Shown here piece by piece: positions 8,105-9,638 of a stretch of 9,638 nucleotides of DNA. The stretch's first letter is position 1. Each line of letters starts with the position of its first letter. A program made the translations under genes and the position numbers. Source of the DNA: Prevotellaceae bacterium (GTDB lineage Bacteria > Bacteroidota > Bacteroidia > Bacteroidales > UBA932); NCBI GenBank assembly GCA_031259935.1, contig JAIRKV010000054.1, positions 1 to 9,638 on the forward strand. The letters are read 5' to 3'. The notes below the pieces were generated by a model, which was given only the letters and a program-made list of their open reading frames with translations, made no database searches and was not told where the DNA came from.

Positions 8105-8623
8105 ATGAATGTTTCCGGAACTCATTTCAACTACTATCATGTTTGCAAACGAAAACTTTGGTTATTTGCTTCCGGAATTTTCATGGAACATACGTCTGAT
8201 TTAGTGTATGAAGGTAAATTAATCCACGAAGAAAGTTACCCTCAACGAGCAGAGCGCTATGAAGAGTTAGAGATAGGTGGCTGTAAAATAGATTATTATG
8301 ATCCACGAAATAAAATTATACACGAAATCAAAAAATCAGACAAAATTGAATTTGCACACGAATGGCAAGTAAAATATTATATATTTGTATTAGAATGTAA
8401 TGAAATACATGGAGTTACAGGCATTTTGGAATATCCGACCTTGCGACATAAAAACAAAGTGATTTTGACGGATGATGATCGTATCAAAATTCAAAAAATC
8501 ATAATAGAAATAGAAACAATCATATTATCAAACAGTTGCCCGTCGAAAATAAACAGTAAAATATGCCGTAATTGCAGTTATTACGAATTTTGTTATATCA
8601 GTGAAAGTGAAACTATAAATTAG
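8105..8623 (+). CDS. cas4: Cas4-type RecB-like Fe-S exonuclease, no cas neighbours
   Basis: Cas4 proteins are PD-(D/E)XK nucleases with a 4Fe-4S cluster that trim DNA ends and, in CRISPR systems, help choose and process prespacers. The 172-residue length is typical. All key residues appear present: Cys14 in VCKRKLW, His41 in KLIHE, Asp63 in KIDYYD, Glu74-x-Lys76 in HEIKKS, the QxxxY motif from Gln88 to Tyr92, and the C-terminal cysteines Cys154, Cys157 and Cys163. With Cys14, these would hold the Fe-S cluster. The overall sequence resembles Cas4 of type I-B systems. The ATG at 8105 lies 14 nt after the coiled-coil gene and a terminator follows 17 nt after the stop. No cas1, cas2, effector gene or repeat array is visible in the window. 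My hand count gives about 31% GC, lower than sampled gyrA lines (roughly 32-52%), a weak hint of separate origin. A solo Cas4 outside CRISPR is the alternative to an orphaned CRISPR gene. Confidence 0.92.
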   Translation: MNVSGTHFNYYHVCKRKLWLFASGIFMEHTSDLVYEGKLIHEESYPQRAERYEELEIGGCKIDYYDPRNKIIHEIKKSDKIEFAHEWQVKYYIFVLECNEIHGVTGILEYPTLRHKNKVILTDDDRIKIQKIIIEIETIILSNSCPSKINSKICRNCSYYEFCYISESETIN

Positions 8624-8639
8624 TCGTTCCTTACGAATA

Positions 8640-8678
8640 AAAAAATCAGAAATAATGTCGTATTATTGCTGATTTTTT
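8640..8678. terminator. Intrinsic terminator of the coiled-coil/cas4 operon
   Basis: The outer stem pairs AAAAAATCAG (8640-8649) with CTGATTTTTT (8669-8678). After one A-G mismatch, an inner stem pairs AATAAT with ATTATT around the loop GTCGT (8657-8661). The right arm ends in six T and the left arm starts in A, so it may work in both directions. Confidence 0.85.
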
Positions 8679-8711
8679 ATTCATTAAAGAGCGAGTGTAG
8701 AACAGGCAAGT

Positions 8712-8792
8712 ATGATTTTAAAATTGAGACTTGAATCTACCCAAAGGAAAGATTGGAAATCGCAAAAAACAGTTAAAAAACAATTTCGGTAA
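8712..8792 (+). CDS. Possible 26-residue basic peptide or small transcript
   Basis: An ATG at 8712 opens a 26-codon frame ending in TAA 8790-8792, just 8 nt before a perfect terminator palindrome. The peptide would be very basic (start MILKLRLEST, end KKQFR). No convincing promoter or recognisable family is seen. The frame may be chance, a gene remnant or part of a small RNA. I list it because the downstream terminator otherwise has no gene to serve on the plus strand. Confidence 0.15.
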   Translation: MILKLRLESTQRKDWKSQKTVKKQFR

Positions 8793-8800
8793 ACACAGGT

Positions 8801-8831
8801 AAAAAAGCAGTCGAATTCGACTGCTTTTTTT
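8801..8831. terminator. Perfect 30-bp palindrome with T tract, orphan terminator
   Basis: Bases 8801-8830 are a perfect palindrome centred between 8815 and 8816. Its core is GCAGTCGAATTCGACTGC, with A6 on the left and T7 on the right (to 8831). As RNA it folds into a stable hairpin with a tiny AATT loop, in intrinsic-terminator form for either strand. It lies 122 nt beyond the cas4 terminator with no convincing gene between, so it may back up that terminator or end a small RNA. Confidence 0.8.
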
Positions 8832-8899
8832 GTTTGAAATAGTAATAATAAATATTGACATCGCTAATTCATACAAATTATTTCCCTCAAAAATGTACA

Positions 8900-8965
8900 T
8901 TTCGTTTTAAATTTGTGTAGTTTTCGTTTTGAAGATTATAGTTCGGCGTATTTTTTCGTTTTAAA
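8900..8965. repeat. Three phased direct repeats TTTCGTTTTRAA
   Basis: TTTCGTTTTAAA occurs at 8900-8911 and 8954-8965, and TTTCGTTTTGAA at 8922-8933. The starts are 22 and 32 bp apart, close to two and three helical turns, so the copies lie roughly on one face of the DNA. They lie 17-82 bp upstream of the proposed S46 -33 element. This would suit an activator or repressor site. No known regulator motif is recognised. Confidence 0.4.
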
Positions 8966-8981
8966 ATAAAATCTTTAATTA

Positions 8982-9013
8982 TTTGCATAATTGAAAGTTT
9001 TTGCCGTAATTTG
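8982..9013 (+). promoter_or_regulatory. Candidate promoter of the S46 peptidase gene
   Basis: TTTG (8982-8985) is followed after 20 nt by GTAATTTG (9006-9013). The spacing is ideal and TTTG of the -7 element is intact, but the TA of TAnnTTTG is replaced by GT. Transcription would start near 9020, giving a leader of about 68 nt that contains a short upstream ORF. Confidence 0.4.
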
Positions 9014-9037
9014 TATTTAACATTAATCTTCATAAAT

Positions 9038-9091
9038 ATGTATGAAATTAAAAATCAAAAATATTATAAAATAAAATTGTCTGTATTATGA
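9038..9091 (+). CDS. Possible 17-residue upstream ORF overlapping the S46 start
   Basis: ATG 9038 opens the frame MYEIKNQKYYKIKLSVL, whose TGA stop (9089-9091) overlaps the S46 ATG (9088-9090) as ATGA. This geometry allows translational coupling. A second, shorter frame starts at 9042. In such AT-rich sequence, chance is a serious alternative. Confidence 0.2.
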   Translation: MYEIKNQKYYKIKLSVL

Positions 9092-9638
9092 AAAAATTAA
9101 TTATCACAGTTTGTATTATTACAATTACAATATTTACCGCGTTTGCAGACGAAGGCATCTGGCTTCCGATACTGCAAAAATACACTGTCGAAGATATGCA
9201 GAAAAAAGGATTTAAACTTACTGCGCAGGATATTTACGACATAAACCGTTCGAGTTTGAAAGATGCAATAATACAGTTCGATGGAGGCTGTACGGGCGTT
9301 GTGGTTTCAAAAAGCGGATTGCTGTTTACGAATCATCATTGCGGATATGACCAAATTCAGTATCACAGTTCGGTTGAACACAATTATCTTGACAAAGGTT
9401 TCTGGGCGCAATCGAACGGCGAAGAACTGCCTAATCCGAATCTTAACGTTAAATTTCTTTACCGAATGGAAGATGTTACATCGCAAATTTTACAGGAGAT
9501 TGATGATAATACTCCCGAAACAGTTCGCGACAGTTTGGTGAACACACGTTCGACAGAAATTGCAAAAAAAGCCGAAGATGATGGAAAATTTGAAGCCATC
9601 GTAAAGCCGATTTATTACGGCAATCAATACATTCTGTA
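9088..9638 (+). CDS. S46-family dipeptidyl-peptidase (DPP7/DPP11-like), N-terminal part, cut by window edge
   Basis: S46 peptidases are periplasmic serine exopeptidases that release dipeptides from the N-terminus of oligopeptides. They are central to peptide feeding in many Bacteroidetes. The frame stays open to the window end, giving 183 of an expected 700 or so residues. It starts with a signal peptide (MKK, hydrophobic core about 4-18, likely cleavage FA-FA/DEG after residue 20). The mature start DEGIWLP, the segment INRSSLKDAI (52-61), GGCTGVVVS (66-74) and TNHHCGY (81-87) are S46 hallmarks, and the catalytic His is in TNHHCGY. The catalytic Asp and Ser, and the residue that separates DPP7 from DPP11 specificity, lie beyond the window, so the substrate class cannot be decided. 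Candidate promoter, phased repeats and a short upstream ORF precede it. Confidence 0.95.
   Translation, partial: MKKLIITVCIITITIFTAFADEGIWLPILQKYTVEDMQKKGFKLTAQDIYDINRSSLKDAIIQFDGGCTGVVVSKSGLLFTNHHCGYDQIQYHSSVEHNYLDKGFWAQSNGEELPNPNLNVKFLYRMEDVTSQILQEIDDNTPETVRDSLVNTRSTEIAKKAEDDGKFEAIVKPIYYGNQYIL

Noticed and set aside
8700..8800. Possible degenerate CRISPR repeat near cas4
   Set aside because: A stretch with ATTGAGAC and GATTGGAAAT recalls the ends of type I-B repeats, but nothing recurs at regular spacing, so there is no array.
9281..9541. 86-residue plus-strand ORF near the right end
   Set aside because: It lies in another frame inside the S46 peptidase, whose frame has a signal peptide and the TNHHCGY motif.

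Overview
The window looks like chromosomal DNA of a Bacteroidetes (Bacteroidales-like) bacterium. The evidence is a low-GC sequence, genes without Shine-Dalgarno sites but with A-rich leaders, several upstream sites resembling the Bacteroidetes promoter (TTTG/TTG, about 18-22 nt, TAnnTTTG), a gyrA gene followed by a secreted TPR-protein gene, and an S46-family dipeptidyl-peptidase, a family best known from this phylum. All genes run on the plus strand and the window is cut at both ends.

Layout: (1) 1-813, the C-terminal 270 residues of dihydrolipoamide dehydrogenase (lpdA). (2) A 378-bp AT-rich gap carrying a good dnaA promoter candidate. (3) 1192-2631, dnaA, complete. (4) 2910-5432, gyrA, complete, with its own candidate promoter. 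(5) 5507-6808, a secreted TPR protein closed by a strong intrinsic terminator at 6819-6857. (6) A separate two-gene unit, 7074-8623: a 338-residue Lys/Glu-rich coiled-coil protein of unknown function, then 14 nt later a complete Cas4-type Fe-S nuclease. It has its own promoter (7009-7037) and terminator (8640-8678). (7) A 464-bp gap with a perfect 30-bp palindromic terminator that no clear gene explains, three phased direct repeats and a promoter candidate. (8) 9088 to the right edge, the N-terminal 183 residues of an S46 serine dipeptidyl-peptidase.

The first part is housekeeping: central metabolism, replication initiation and supercoiling. dnaA lies next to gyrA without dnaN, recF or gyrB between them. 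The most interesting part is the coiled-coil/Cas4 operon. The Cas4 has all its predicted catalytic and Fe-S cysteine residues, yet no other cas gene and no CRISPR array is visible nearby. It is either an orphan Cas4 serving a distant CRISPR locus, or a nuclease working with the coiled-coil protein in DNA processing or defence. The second reading is inference. Secondary points are the orphan terminator with a possible small transcript, the phased repeats upstream of the S46 gene, and a short upstream ORF whose stop codon overlaps the S46 start codon.
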